Origin: a virus
Direction: 5' to 3' (one strand)
IMG/VR virus record: IMGVR_UViG_3300048020_000148
Location: 1-30,722 of that record
DNA length: 30,722 nucleotides
Made by a program: the position numbers and the translations under genes. Below, piece after piece: positions 16,160 to 21,705 of the stretch. How positions within the stretch are numbered: position 1 is the first letter of the stretch; each line of letters begins with the position of its first letter. A model generated the notes under the pieces. The model was not told where the DNA came from. It saw nothing but the letters and a program-made list of their open reading frames with translations, and ran no database searches.

Positions 16160-16474
16160 CTACTCGTCAAACTTCCAACCATTGCCCCTTGATCGTTCCC
16201 TCGATTCATGCAAATCCTCTTGATATTCATCCAAGAGAGACTCTCTCTCGAATCTCGCCTCTTCGTCGATTTTCACAAGTTCCGTGAAAAGATAAAACCA
16301 CAAATCCATGACCTCTTCCATCGAGCTTTTGATCCGTTGCTTTGATGTCATTCGAGCCAATCCCTTGTCCCCGTTCGGATTGTGTTCCTTGATCCCTTGC
16401 TTGAATTTTGCCTTCGCTTTTAGTTGGAATTCCTTCAACGCAAAATCCATTATTTCTTCATCCTTCATCTTCAT
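16160..16474 (-). CDS. MazG-like nucleotide pyrophosphohydrolase candidate
   Basis: About 104 residues from the third of three consecutive ATG codons (16480, 16477, 16474), which is best spaced from AAAGGAGG. The centre reads KFKQGIKEHNPNGDKG, then SSMEEVMDLWFYLFTELVKI. The pattern of a helix with E-E-x-x-D followed by a hydrophobic helix resembles the nucleotide-binding helices of all-alpha NTP pyrophosphohydrolases (MazG/dUTPase-like families), and K-F-x-x-G-x-x-E-H is a segment I associate with phage members. The second acidic motif of MazG is weak (FERESLLDEYQEDLHESRER). If correct, it would trim the nucleotide or alarmone pool. It overlaps the 42-residue gene upstream. Confidence 0.4.
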   Translation of the reverse strand: MKMKDEEIMDFALKEFQLKAKAKFKQGIKEHNPNGDKGLARMTSKQRIKSSMEEVMDLWFYLFTELVKIDEEARFERESLLDEYQEDLHESRERSRGNGWKFDE

Positions 16475-16586
16475 CATCATCCTCCTTTTCTATTCCAAAA
16501 TTAAATTTTATCTCTTCAATATCGTCTTGATTTATTTCAAGAAAATCGTCACTCGGTTCGAGCAACCACCAACGATCAACGATCAT
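16458..16586 (-). CDS. Small acidic protein (42 residues)
   Basis: Short gene supported by context: the ATG at 16586 overlaps the stop of the preceding gene (ATGA) and has a near-perfect ribosome site, AAGGAGGTTTCGAAATG. The peptide starts MIVDRWWLLEPSDDF and ends in an acidic run (KEDDDEDEG), with 13 Asp/Glu among the last 25 residues or so. The 3' end overlaps the start region of the following gene by 17-23 bases, in another frame. Role unknown; the charge would suit a DNA-mimic or a protein-binding tail. Confidence 0.55.
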   Translation of the reverse strand: MIVDRWWLLEPSDDFLEINQDDIEEIKFNFGIEKEDDDEDEG

Positions 16587-16810
16587 TTCGAAACCTCCTT
16601 TGCTTGTTCGAAATCTGCTCCCATAAGGTGAGCGAAATTCTTTGCCTTTTGATCTGCTTCAGCTTGAGACCTCGCCTCGATCTCGCATGGTGAAAAGATT
16701 TCCCGTTTGTAATTCTTACGGACAAGAATGACTTTAAAAGTCTTAATCCGTTCATAAGGTCTGACAACGCTTCCTCGATCGTTCCCATCTCTTCCGCATC
16801 CGTTAATCAT
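16583..16810 (-). CDS. Uncharacterised small protein in replication operon
   Basis: A 75-residue protein coupled on both sides by ATGA overlaps (with the DnaC-like gene before it and the 42-residue gene after it). The N-terminal part (INGCGRDGNDRGSVVRPYER) is polar. From residue 22 it reads like a small alpha/beta unit: TFKVILVRKNYKREIFSPCEIEARSQAEADQKAKNFAHLMG. Phage proteins of this design (two strands, then a helix beginning with S/A-EAD) are common and uncharacterised. No motif allows a function. Confidence 0.5.
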   Translation of the reverse strand: MINGCGRDGNDRGSVVRPYERIKTFKVILVRKNYKREIFSPCEIEARSQAEADQKAKNFAHLMGADFEQAKEVSK

Positions 16811-17634
16811 AAATCAAAACCTCCTTGTTGTTGAGGGACGAAAGAGACAACTTGAAAAAACTCTTTCACCCTCGCAAAAAATGCTTCGCATCGTTTCGGA
16901 GAATGGAATCTTTGCTTCGCTTCTTTTGCAGTTAATTGAGTTGTGATCAGAGTCGGTCGATTCCATGAGATTCTTTCGTCCAGAATATCGAACATCGATG
17001 ACTCGACTCGCTCCGTTAGTTTTGAAGCAAAAAGATCATCAATAAAAAGAATATTTGCCGAGGTGATTTCATATTTCCACTTTCTGAACGATCGCTCGGA
17101 TCGGATGACCTCGACAAGTTCATCATTAAAATTGCCATGAAAGAAAGTCTTCACGGAATGACCTTCCTTGATTAGAGCGTCAAGAAGGAGGCAAATCGTC
17201 CTCGTCTTACCTTGCCTAGTGTCTCCGACTACCCATAACCCTTTCCCGTCCCTCTGCGGTCTCCATCGTCCAACCTCATCCCGTTGCGGATATGGCAAGC
17301 GATTATAATCGGTCGAGTGGTAAAGCGGAGGAATCAAGCTTGATTTTTGCTCAAGATGTTTTGTCTCCTTTTCTTCGTCTCCCTGCTCCCTCTCTTTCTT
17401 CTTTGCTATTTCAAGACAAGGTTCACATCTTGCGGTTGGAACAATGCCAAAATAAATCGGATTCCACATTTCCTTTTTTCCACAATCTGGACAAGTCCAT
17501 TCTTCCTCCTCGAATTTCTTGTGAGTTTCGTTTGTATCCGACATCAGATCGAGCAAATTCCAATCCCTCGGATCGGATGGGAGGACTCGATTTTGTGGCT
17601 CGAATAGTTTTTTAGGTTCTGCGATTTCGCTCAT
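16807..17634 (-). CDS. DnaC-like helicase loader ATPase with zinc finger
   Basis: A 275-residue protein. Residues 48-73 contain two Cys pairs (C48-x2-C51 and C70-x2-C73), a zinc finger. An AAA+ core of the DnaC/IstB/DnaI type follows, with a Walker A-like loop GDTRQGKT (residues 137-144), a Walker B NILFIDD (about 194-200), and an arginine-finger region near FFARVKEFFQVVSF at the C-terminus. This family loads the replicative helicase on origin DNA. It is encoded one gene downstream of the O-like initiator, as in lambda O/P and related phages, and is coupled by ATGA to the sigma-like regulator. The phage encodes no helicase that I can see, so it presumably recruits the host DnaB. Confidence 0.85.
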   Translation of the reverse strand: MSEIAEPKKLFEPQNRVLPSDPRDWNLLDLMSDTNETHKKFEEEEWTCPDCGKKEMWNPIYFGIVPTARCEPCLEIAKKKEREQGDEEKETKHLEQKSSLIPPLYHSTDYNRLPYPQRDEVGRWRPQRDGKGLWVVGDTRQGKTRTICLLLDALIKEGHSVKTFFHGNFNDELVEVIRSERSFRKWKYEITSANILFIDDLFASKLTERVESSMFDILDERISWNRPTLITTQLTAKEAKQRFHSPKRCEAFFARVKEFFQVVSFVPQQQGGFDL

Positions 17635-17963
17635 TGATTCATTTCCTTTTTTATTTGTTTTGTGTGGTGATGGTTTCTGACCTTCCTTAACGCTTGCTTT
17701 TCGATCTGATCGATCCGTTGATGGGTCAGTCCCGTAAATTCTGCGATTTCACGGAGCGAGTAAGAATGGTTTTCGGGTTGTTGGACAACCATGACGGAAA
17801 GAAGATGATCCGTGATCCAAGAATCGATCGTCTTGTCTGGAACGCTCCTCCCTTCCAACCAATTCAAGCAAGTAAAAAAAGAGACATCGCAATCCTCCGC
17901 AAGTTCTCGACTCGCTTCTCTTAATGGTTGTCCGTTCGGTGCTTTTTTTATTGCGGTTTTCAT
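17631..17963 (-). CDS. Regulator with sigma-70 region-4-like helix-turn-helix
   Basis: A 110-residue protein with two DNA-binding-like parts. Residues about 15-45 resemble a Cro/XRE-type helix-turn-helix (REASRELAEDCDVSFFTCLNWLEGRSVP). Residues 68-97 closely follow sigma-70 region 4: YSLREIAEFTGLTHQRIDQI then EKQALRKVRN, with the characteristic T-x-x-R-I-x-Q-I-E-x-x-A-L-x-K-V-R order. Region 2 is missing, so it is unlikely to be a complete sigma factor. It could be an activator that touches host RNA polymerase for late genes, or a replication-linked DNA-binding protein. It overlaps the initiator gene and the DnaC-like gene by ATGA on both sides. Confidence 0.65.
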   Translation of the reverse strand: MKTAIKKAPNGQPLREASRELAEDCDVSFFTCLNWLEGRSVPDKTIDSWITDHLLSVMVVQQPENHSYSLREIAEFTGLTHQRIDQIEKQALRKVRNHHHTKQIKKEMNQ

Positions 17964-18712
17964 AGTGACAATGGGTCGGAATAATTCCGATCGGTGATGG
18001 GTTGCTTTGCTCCGTTTTTATACTCTGGGAAAAATACTCCTTGCCATTGTGCCTTAATCGAGTCCTTGAGTGCTTGAATCGTCGAATCGAGTCCCCACTT
18101 TTTGAACTCTTTGAATTTCGCCTTTGTTGCAGTTGCTCCAAGTTTCCGATGCTTTGCCTCTTTCCTCATCTGCAAGTACTCTTCCCATACCTCCTTGAAG
18201 ATCGGATCGGGAAATGGGAGGTCTTCTTCCTTCCCCTTAACAATCCCCTTATTATCCTTATCCTTATCCTTATCCTTATATAGTACCCTTGAGGAAGGGT
18301 TACCCGACCCTTGACCAACCCTTGAGCTACCCTTGACCAACCCTTGACCAACCCTTGAGCAACCCTTGACCAACCCTTGGTCATCCATCTCATGTCCATG
18401 ATGTTCAAGTGCTTTTAAAATTGGCTTATGATAGTTTGAGGTCGAAGAAAGTTCCGTCCCGAATTGAAACTTGATGAATTTCGGGATCAAAATCTTGTCT
18501 CCAAGATCGACAATCCGATCCCCTAAGTCCTCAACAAGTGCTTTTATTGAAATTCCGATCCCCGTTTCGAACTGAAACTTTTTCTCAAACTTTTCCCATG
18601 TTCCAGAGTGGTCGCAATTATCCAACAAGTACAACCAGAAGACCTTCGCTTTCGGATCGAGATCGACGAACCAAGGGTCTGACCATTTTGTCGTTTCCGT
18701 GTATCTTTTCAT
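17960..18712 (-). CDS. O-like replication initiator containing origin repeats
   Basis: A 250-residue protein. The N-terminal domain (about residues 1-110: RYTETTKWSDPWFVDLDPKAK, FWLYLLDNCDHSGTWEKFEK, ISIKALVEDLGDRIVDLGDK) is a winged-helix phage replication-initiation domain of the lambda O/DnaD-like group. Residues 113-140 are repetitive (QGLVKGCSRVG, QGLVKGSSRVG, QGSG), because the gene carries seven 11-bp iterons at 18307..18383; a KDKDKDKD run follows from a 6-bp repeat. The C-terminal domain (EVWEEYLQMRKEAKHRKLGATATKAKFKEF, QALKDSIKAQWQGVFFPEYKN) resembles the partner-binding domains of phage initiators. By analogy with lambda O, the protein should bind the iterons and recruit the DnaC-like loader. 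No Shine-Dalgarno sequence is present before the ATG. Confidence 0.75.
   Translation of the reverse strand: MKRYTETTKWSDPWFVDLDPKAKVFWLYLLDNCDHSGTWEKFEKKFQFETGIGISIKALVEDLGDRIVDLGDKILIPKFIKFQFGTELSSTSNYHKPILKALEHHGHEMDDQGLVKGCSRVGQGLVKGSSRVGQGSGNPSSRVLYKDKDKDKDNKGIVKGKEEDLPFPDPIFKEVWEEYLQMRKEAKHRKLGATATKAKFKEFKKWGLDSTIQALKDSIKAQWQGVFFPEYKNGAKQPITDRNYSDPLSL
18255..18278 (-). repeat. Hexanucleotide repeat next to iterons
   Basis: Four tandem copies of TCCTTA, encoding the KD run of the initiator. The array lies about 30 bases to the left of the iterons, beside TATATAG, and is A/T-rich, so it could be the DNA-unwinding side of the origin. It may instead simply encode a flexible linker. Confidence 0.55.
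18307..18383. repeat. Seven 11-bp iterons, probable replication origin
   Basis: A perfect-phase tandem array of seven 11-bp units ACCCTTGACCA (variants end in GCT, GCA; the last is ACCCTTGGTCA), 77 bp in total. To the left an inverted repeat ACCCTT-GAGG-AAGGGT (18285..18300) uses the same core. The unit is one helical turn and not a multiple of three, so coding constraint cannot explain its regularity. Position inside the initiator gene parallels the lambda origin inside gene O. Confidence 0.75.
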
Positions 18713-18735
18713 TATTTATTTATTTATTTTTTATT
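18710..18735 (-). repeat. TTTA tetranucleotide tract before initiator ATG
   Basis: On the plus strand an ATTATTTATTTATTTATT-type tract covers the 21-base gap before the initiator start, so the minus-strand leader is AAATAAATAAATAATG. The A/T-only spacer might ease translation without a Shine-Dalgarno sequence. Replication slippage could change its length. Confidence 0.4.
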
Positions 18736-19195
18736 AGTTTTTGACCTTATAAAATTCCTTGAAGAAAAAAGGTGGAATGCAGACCATCGGTTCACGATCG
18801 AAGTCTTTATCCGACCTCTCATCCCCCCACCATATCACCTCAAATTCTTCGTGCTTTCCGAGCCAAGTTTTGAACGAGTAGTCGTTGCATCGAACGATCA
18901 AACAAGTCGAAATCTGCGTTGACTGATGGATGGATTTGATCCTTATCCATTTTTTCAATGGTAAATAAAACCCTCCTCCGTTTGCTATGATCGACCAATT
19001 TTTTCGACGACTGCGAACCTCCAGAAACCCGATGACTTTTTCGTCCGCAGTCAAACAAAAATCGAGGATATCCATCTTCGGCAATTTCTTTGCTTGGATA
19101 TTTGTTCCCCTTGTGATCTCCCCGATCACCTCCCTTTCGAGAGAGAGGTGATGAGGAGTTTCGTAAGAGTCCTTGAATGATCTTTTCTCGATCAT
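18734..19195 (-). CDS. PD-(D/E)XK nuclease-like protein
   Basis: A 153-residue protein with a nuclease-like core. An N-terminal helix carries E20/E26 (SLEREVIGEITRG). The strand KMDILDFCLTADEK contains D42/D45, and the next strand VIGFLEVRSRRKN contains E59-V-R61, matching the D...ExK arrangement of PD-(D/E)XK enzymes with R in place of K. Related small phage proteins often sit in recombination or replication modules and act on branched or ssDNA. The Lys-to-Arg change could lower or abolish cleavage, so it may be a binding protein. It begins within the SSB-like gene's stop (TAATG) and ends 21 bases before the initiator gene. Confidence 0.55.
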   Translation of the reverse strand: MIEKRSFKDSYETPHHLSLEREVIGEITRGTNIQAKKLPKMDILDFCLTADEKVIGFLEVRSRRKNWSIIANGGGFYLPLKKWIRIKSIHQSTQISTCLIVRCNDYSFKTWLGKHEEFEVIWWGDERSDKDFDREPMVCIPPFFFKEFYKVKN

Positions 19196-19668
19196 TAAAA
19201 TGGCACATCGTCTGGGTCTTCCGTTGTCGTTGGTCGATCGTGTTCGATCGGATCGCTTAACTCATCGGGAACGGGTTCGGGAGCAGTTTGCGAAAAAGCG
19301 TAGGTCGCAACGATATTGTTTCGATCGTTCTTAACCTCGACTTTTCCTCGGAACATCCTATGAATCCAATCTTCCGTCCTCATTTCAAACTCTTCCCCGA
19401 CTTCGGGAGCAAGGTCGATCGAGTTTAAAAAATGGTAAACTTTGATCGATCTTTCGGGATCAAGAAAAATGCAATGGGTCAGACGCAATCCCGATTCCTT
19501 CTCGCAACATTGCACCTTAATGTATGGAGTCCCCGTTCTGGCAACTAATTCGTTCCCGTCTTGATCCTCTTTAAACACATTTAAGATCGTGAATGTATAT
19601 GTTCCTGCGTCGAGAAGCTCGAAACCTCCCTCGTCGCTTCCGCTCGGTTTGTTTATAGTGAATTTCAT
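19195..19668 (-). CDS. Single-stranded DNA-binding-like protein
   Basis: A 157-residue protein from the ATG at 19668, which overlaps the exonuclease stop as ATGA; a longer frame back to 19818 only shadows the exonuclease gene. The body is beta-rich (MKFTINKPSGSDEGGFELLDAG, TYTFTILNVFKEDQDGNEL, TPYIKVQCCEKESGLRL, GEEFEMRTEDWIHRMFRGKV), like an OB-fold ssDNA-binding protein of the phage DUF669-type. The end is acidic and finishes DPDDVPF, very close to the bacterial SSB tail (DDDIPF) that recruits partner enzymes. It lies in an ERF, exonuclease, SSB, nuclease order, so it likely coats ssDNA in recombination and replication. Confidence 0.7.
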   Translation of the reverse strand: MKFTINKPSGSDEGGFELLDAGTYTFTILNVFKEDQDGNELVARTGTPYIKVQCCEKESGLRLTHCIFLDPERSIKVYHFLNSIDLAPEVGEEFEMRTEDWIHRMFRGKVEVKNDRNNIVATYAFSQTAPEPVPDELSDPIEHDRPTTTEDPDDVPF

Positions 19669-20336
19669 AAGATACAATTGAGAACTTTTTTTGCTAGTTT
19701 GTAGGTGATTCGAATATCGTTTTGAAGATACTCTTCCGCTCGATCTGGTTCGTCTTCCAATAACTTCCAGAAGTATTTGCCCGACCCGTTTTTCCCTTCG
19801 ATTCCGAATGCTTTGCACATCCGATCAAGTGAGATGGTCGCCTTGAAATCTCCTGCTTGCCAAATTTCCATTAAGTCTTTCCAGAATAATTGAGACCAAT
19901 ATCGAGTCACGGGGATCACCTCTTTCGGAACTTTGACCCCTGCGATTAATGATCTCCGAAGGAGGAACGGAAGGTCGAAATTGTTTGAATTAAAACCGAC
20001 CCACAATGCATCTCCCTCGCAATAATCATCCAAGACCATTGACCAGAATTTCGGGAGCATTTCTTCTTCCGATCCGAAGAGCAATCTTTCGTCGTCTCCC
20101 TCCTTGATTCCGATCGCAACGATGAATCCATATTCTGCGGACAATGCTCCTCGATCGACTTTATCCTCGATGAAGTTTTCTTTTGCTTTTGCGATCTTCT
20201 CCATTGCTTTCTCAAGACCTAGATTTCCCGTCTTCACGGAGTTTTCGTCAAAGTCTCCTGCAAGCTCGATGATTCGTTCTCTTGGAAGTGGACTCGTTTC
20301 GATGTCAAATGCGATGATCCTTTTGTCCCGATTCAT
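19665..20336 (-). CDS. DEDDy-type 3'-5' exonuclease domain protein
   Basis: A 223-residue protein starting at the ATG at 20336, chosen because AAAGGAGGAGGAGGT precedes it and it overlaps the ERF stop (ATGA). Motif I is IIAFDIETS (D11, E13). Motif II appears as LWVGFNSNNFDLPFLLRRS. Motif III is EEYLQNDIRITYKLAKKV, a Y-x-x-x-D arrangement of the DEDDy class used by DNA polymerase proofreading domains. The length and absence of a polymerase domain indicate a stand-alone exonuclease, likely providing 3'-end processing for the adjacent ERF annealing protein. Lambda-type 5'-3' exonucleases differ in fold. Confidence 0.82.
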   Translation of the reverse strand: MNRDKRIIAFDIETSPLPRERIIELAGDFDENSVKTGNLGLEKAMEKIAKAKENFIEDKVDRGALSAEYGFIVAIGIKEGDDERLLFGSEEEMLPKFWSMVLDDYCEGDALWVGFNSNNFDLPFLLRRSLIAGVKVPKEVIPVTRYWSQLFWKDLMEIWQAGDFKATISLDRMCKAFGIEGKNGSGKYFWKLLEDEPDRAEEYLQNDIRITYKLAKKVLNCIL

Positions 20337-20956
20337 ACCTCCTCCTCCTTTTGCTTCTGCTTCAACCAATCCTCGACCTTGTCTTTCATTCCGTCGATTC
20401 CATATCCCGTCACTCGCTTCGCTAATGGCTCGGCTAATTTTGCGACATCAATATCACCTTTCGAGATTGATTTGATGAACTCCGTCGCATGAGGAATCTG
20501 AGTGATGATCGAATATGCTCGCTCTTGAAGAGTGACCAAAGGACTTCTTCTCGGCAATGATTGCGATGACTTTGTCGATGTCATTCCCATTGCGTCCGAT
20601 CCGTCGTCATCCTCTGGACAAACTCCGACAAGTGCCGACAAAGAATATCTTCTTGCGTAAGTAATTGCCGACCCCATCGAGTGCCAATCTTTGATCCATT
20701 GAAGCGGAAGTCTTGAATCAATCCTTTCCGTTCCTTTCATTAATGATGAGCGGAGAAAGAGCGTTCCATCTTCAAGAGTCTCAAAGACTTGAACGACTGC
20801 GATTCCGTTTTCTGAAAGAGCATCTCGGCAAGCTTCATATACCGAGGCTAAGTCGGCATATTTATTCTTGAGAAATTTATTCTCTTTCGTTGCTTTTGCT
20901 CCACCGATGCTCGCTTGTGCTTTCGCTAGTGAGTCGGCAAGATTTCCTTGTTCCAT
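20333..20956 (-). CDS. erf: ERF-family ssDNA annealing protein
   Basis: A 207-residue protein with the ERF signature: LADSLAKAQASIGGAKATKE, NKYADLASVYEACRDALSENGIAVVQ, and the later GSAITYARRYSLSALVGVCPEDDDG. ERF proteins form rings on single-stranded DNA and anneal complementary strands; in temperate phages they support recombination and genome circularisation or concatemer formation. The C-terminal part (about residues 125-207) is variable and ends in a Lys/Glu helix. The start at 20956 lies inside the upstream gene, whose sequence carries a copy of the leader motif (20972..20985). It is the first recognisable enzyme of the recombination cassette. Confidence 0.88.
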   Translation of the reverse strand: MEQGNLADSLAKAQASIGGAKATKENKFLKNKYADLASVYEACRDALSENGIAVVQVFETLEDGTLFLRSSLMKGTERIDSRLPLQWIKDWHSMGSAITYARRYSLSALVGVCPEDDDGSDAMGMTSTKSSQSLPRRSPLVTLQERAYSIITQIPHATEFIKSISKGDIDVAKLAEPLAKRVTGYGIDGMKDKVEDWLKQKQKEEEV

Positions 20957-21144
20957 TTATTTTCCTTTTGTTCCGTGGGTTGTGAGAGACGGATCAAGTC
21001 CGTCATTAAATATGCGAAGACGAATTTTCTCTTGTCGTCTCGTTTCAAACGGATCGCAGGGATGGAATTCCCGTCGGATAATTCCGACATGACCTCAAGC
21101 GACTTTTTTTCTACTTGCGTCAGTTTCATTCCCATCCCCCACAT
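20926..21144 (-). CDS. Uncharacterised small protein upstream of ERF
   Basis: A 72-residue protein; starts at 21144, 21135 and 21129 are all ATG and in frame, and the last (MKLTQVEKKSLEVMSELSDG) has the best G-rich upstream sequence. The middle (SIPAIRLKRDDKRKFVFAYLMTDLIRLSQ) looks helical and amphipathic. It overlaps the RHH gene before it and the ERF gene after it, in different frames, and its coding sequence contains the leader motif used by ERF. No function can be assigned; the position suggests a small regulator or recombination accessory protein. Confidence 0.5.
   Translation of the reverse strand: MWGMGMKLTQVEKKSLEVMSELSDGNSIPAIRLKRDDKRKFVFAYLMTDLIRLSQPTEQKENKWNKEILPTH
20972..20985 (-). 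promoter_or_regulatory. Leader motif copy before ERF gene
   Basis: Minus strand CACAACCCACGGA, 16 bases before the ERF ATG and inside the previous coding region, where it encodes part of SQPTEQ. The spacing to the start is a little longer than in other copies because of an extra AAAAGG. Confidence 0.55.
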
Positions 21145-21304
21145 CCTTGGTTTTTTGTTGGAATACTTCTGGGTAACATTTCGCCAATGCTTCCCGAATA
21201 ATCCAAGATTCCGATCGATCCAGATCGAATGATTTTTGCTGAATAAACCTCGCCTCGGTTTCAGTCATTCTGATCTGCTTTTGTTTTGTCAATTTTCCCG
21301 CCAT
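21095..21304 (-). CDS. Ribbon-helix-helix regulator, minus strand
   Basis: A 69-residue protein from the ATG at 21304. The core reads KQIRMTETEARFIQQKSFDL, then DRSESWIIREALAKCYPEV: one strand and two helices with the S-E-x-x-I-R-E-A-L pattern of Arc/CopG-type regulators. The promoter TTGACA-N16-TAAACA lies at 21313..21340, so the transcript would start only a few bases before the ATG and be nearly leaderless. An upstream in-frame ATG at 21364 would run through the promoter and is unlikely. Together with the plus-strand RHH gene it flanks a palindrome-rich spacer, like the divergent repressors of temperate phages. The operon downstream starts with the 72-residue gene and ERF. Confidence 0.7.
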   Translation of the reverse strand: MAGKLTKQKQIRMTETEARFIQQKSFDLDRSESWIIREALAKCYPEVFQQKTKDVGDGNETDASRKKVA

Positions 21305-21312
21305 GAAATTGA

Positions 21313-21340
21313 TGTTTAAAGTTGCGTCACCTATTGTCAA
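21313..21340 (-). promoter_or_regulatory. Leftward promoter for RHH/recombination operon
   Basis: TTGACA, a 16-base spacer, TAAACA, the same design as the early promoters at 24.3, 25.2, 26.4 and 27.1 kb. The -35 box overlaps the palindrome GTCAAC-TTTCT-GTTGAC (21336..21352), a likely operator. The predicted start is about 2-3 bases before the ATG at 21304. Confidence 0.6.
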
Positions 21341-21352
21341 CTTTCTGTTGAC

Positions 21353-21495
21353 GAATGCAGACAAGTGGTGACAAAATAAATAATAAAATTTGCTAAATTC
21401 CTATAATTGTTTAGTGAGTATAAATTGTAAACAATCCCTTAAATAAAAAAAAACACATATATAATGTTTTAATTTCGTCATTTCTGACAAAAAAT
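21353..21495. promoter_or_regulatory. Divergent control region between two RHH genes
   Basis: A very A/T-rich spacer. It holds the inverted repeat ATTGTTTA-N14-TAAACAAT (21406..21435), a consensus -10 box TATAAT on the plus strand (21460..21465, no good -35) and GTCA-TTTC-TGAC (21475..21486). The last is similar to the palindrome at 21336..21352. These look like operators for one or both flanking regulators. Confidence 0.5.
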
Positions 21496-21705
21496 ATGAA
21501 AAAAGATTCTCGATATTCCATCCGCTTGCCTTCAGATGATGCCGAGATGATCGAATCGATTGCCGAAAAGGAGTCCGTTGAGAAATCAATGGTCGTCCGT
21601 TTCGCCATTACATCCACGATGAAACTCATCAAAGTCAAAGACATTCCAGAAAGTTTAATTTCTCCCGAACTCGCTTTTTTAAGAAAGTCCATTAGTTCAA
21701 AGTAA
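21496..21705 (+). CDS. Ribbon-helix-helix repressor candidate, plus strand
   Basis: The only convincing plus-strand gene. The 69-residue product begins MKKDSRYSIRLPSDDAEMIE and continues SIAEKESVEKSMVVRFAITST: strand (YSIRLP), helix, turn, helix, the Arc/CopG-type RHH fold. The second half (MKLIKVKDIPESLISPELAFL) is uncharacterised. It is convergent with the integrase gene (14-bp overlap at the 3' ends) and divergent from the other RHH gene across a palindrome-rich spacer. A lone rightward regulator facing a leftward lytic operon is the usual arrangement of a lysogeny repressor or Mnt/Arc-type switch. A TATAAT box precedes it; no Shine-Dalgarno sequence is visible. Confidence 0.7.
   Translation: MKKDSRYSIRLPSDDAEMIESIAEKESVEKSMVVRFAITSTMKLIKVKDIPESLISPELAFLRKSISSK

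Noticed and set aside
18307-18383. CRISPR-like array
   Set aside because: The repeats are 11 bp and abut without spacers; iterons fit better. The TTQAP and TTPFPSS arrays also lack spacers.
19669-19818. N-terminal extension of the SSB-like protein
   Set aside because: The extra 50 residues are Arg/Ser-rich and lie in the exonuclease gene; the ATG at 19668 has an ATGA overlap.
21305-21364. Longer start for the minus-strand RHH gene
   Set aside because: The extension encodes the -35 and -10 boxes and adds residues outside the RHH fold.
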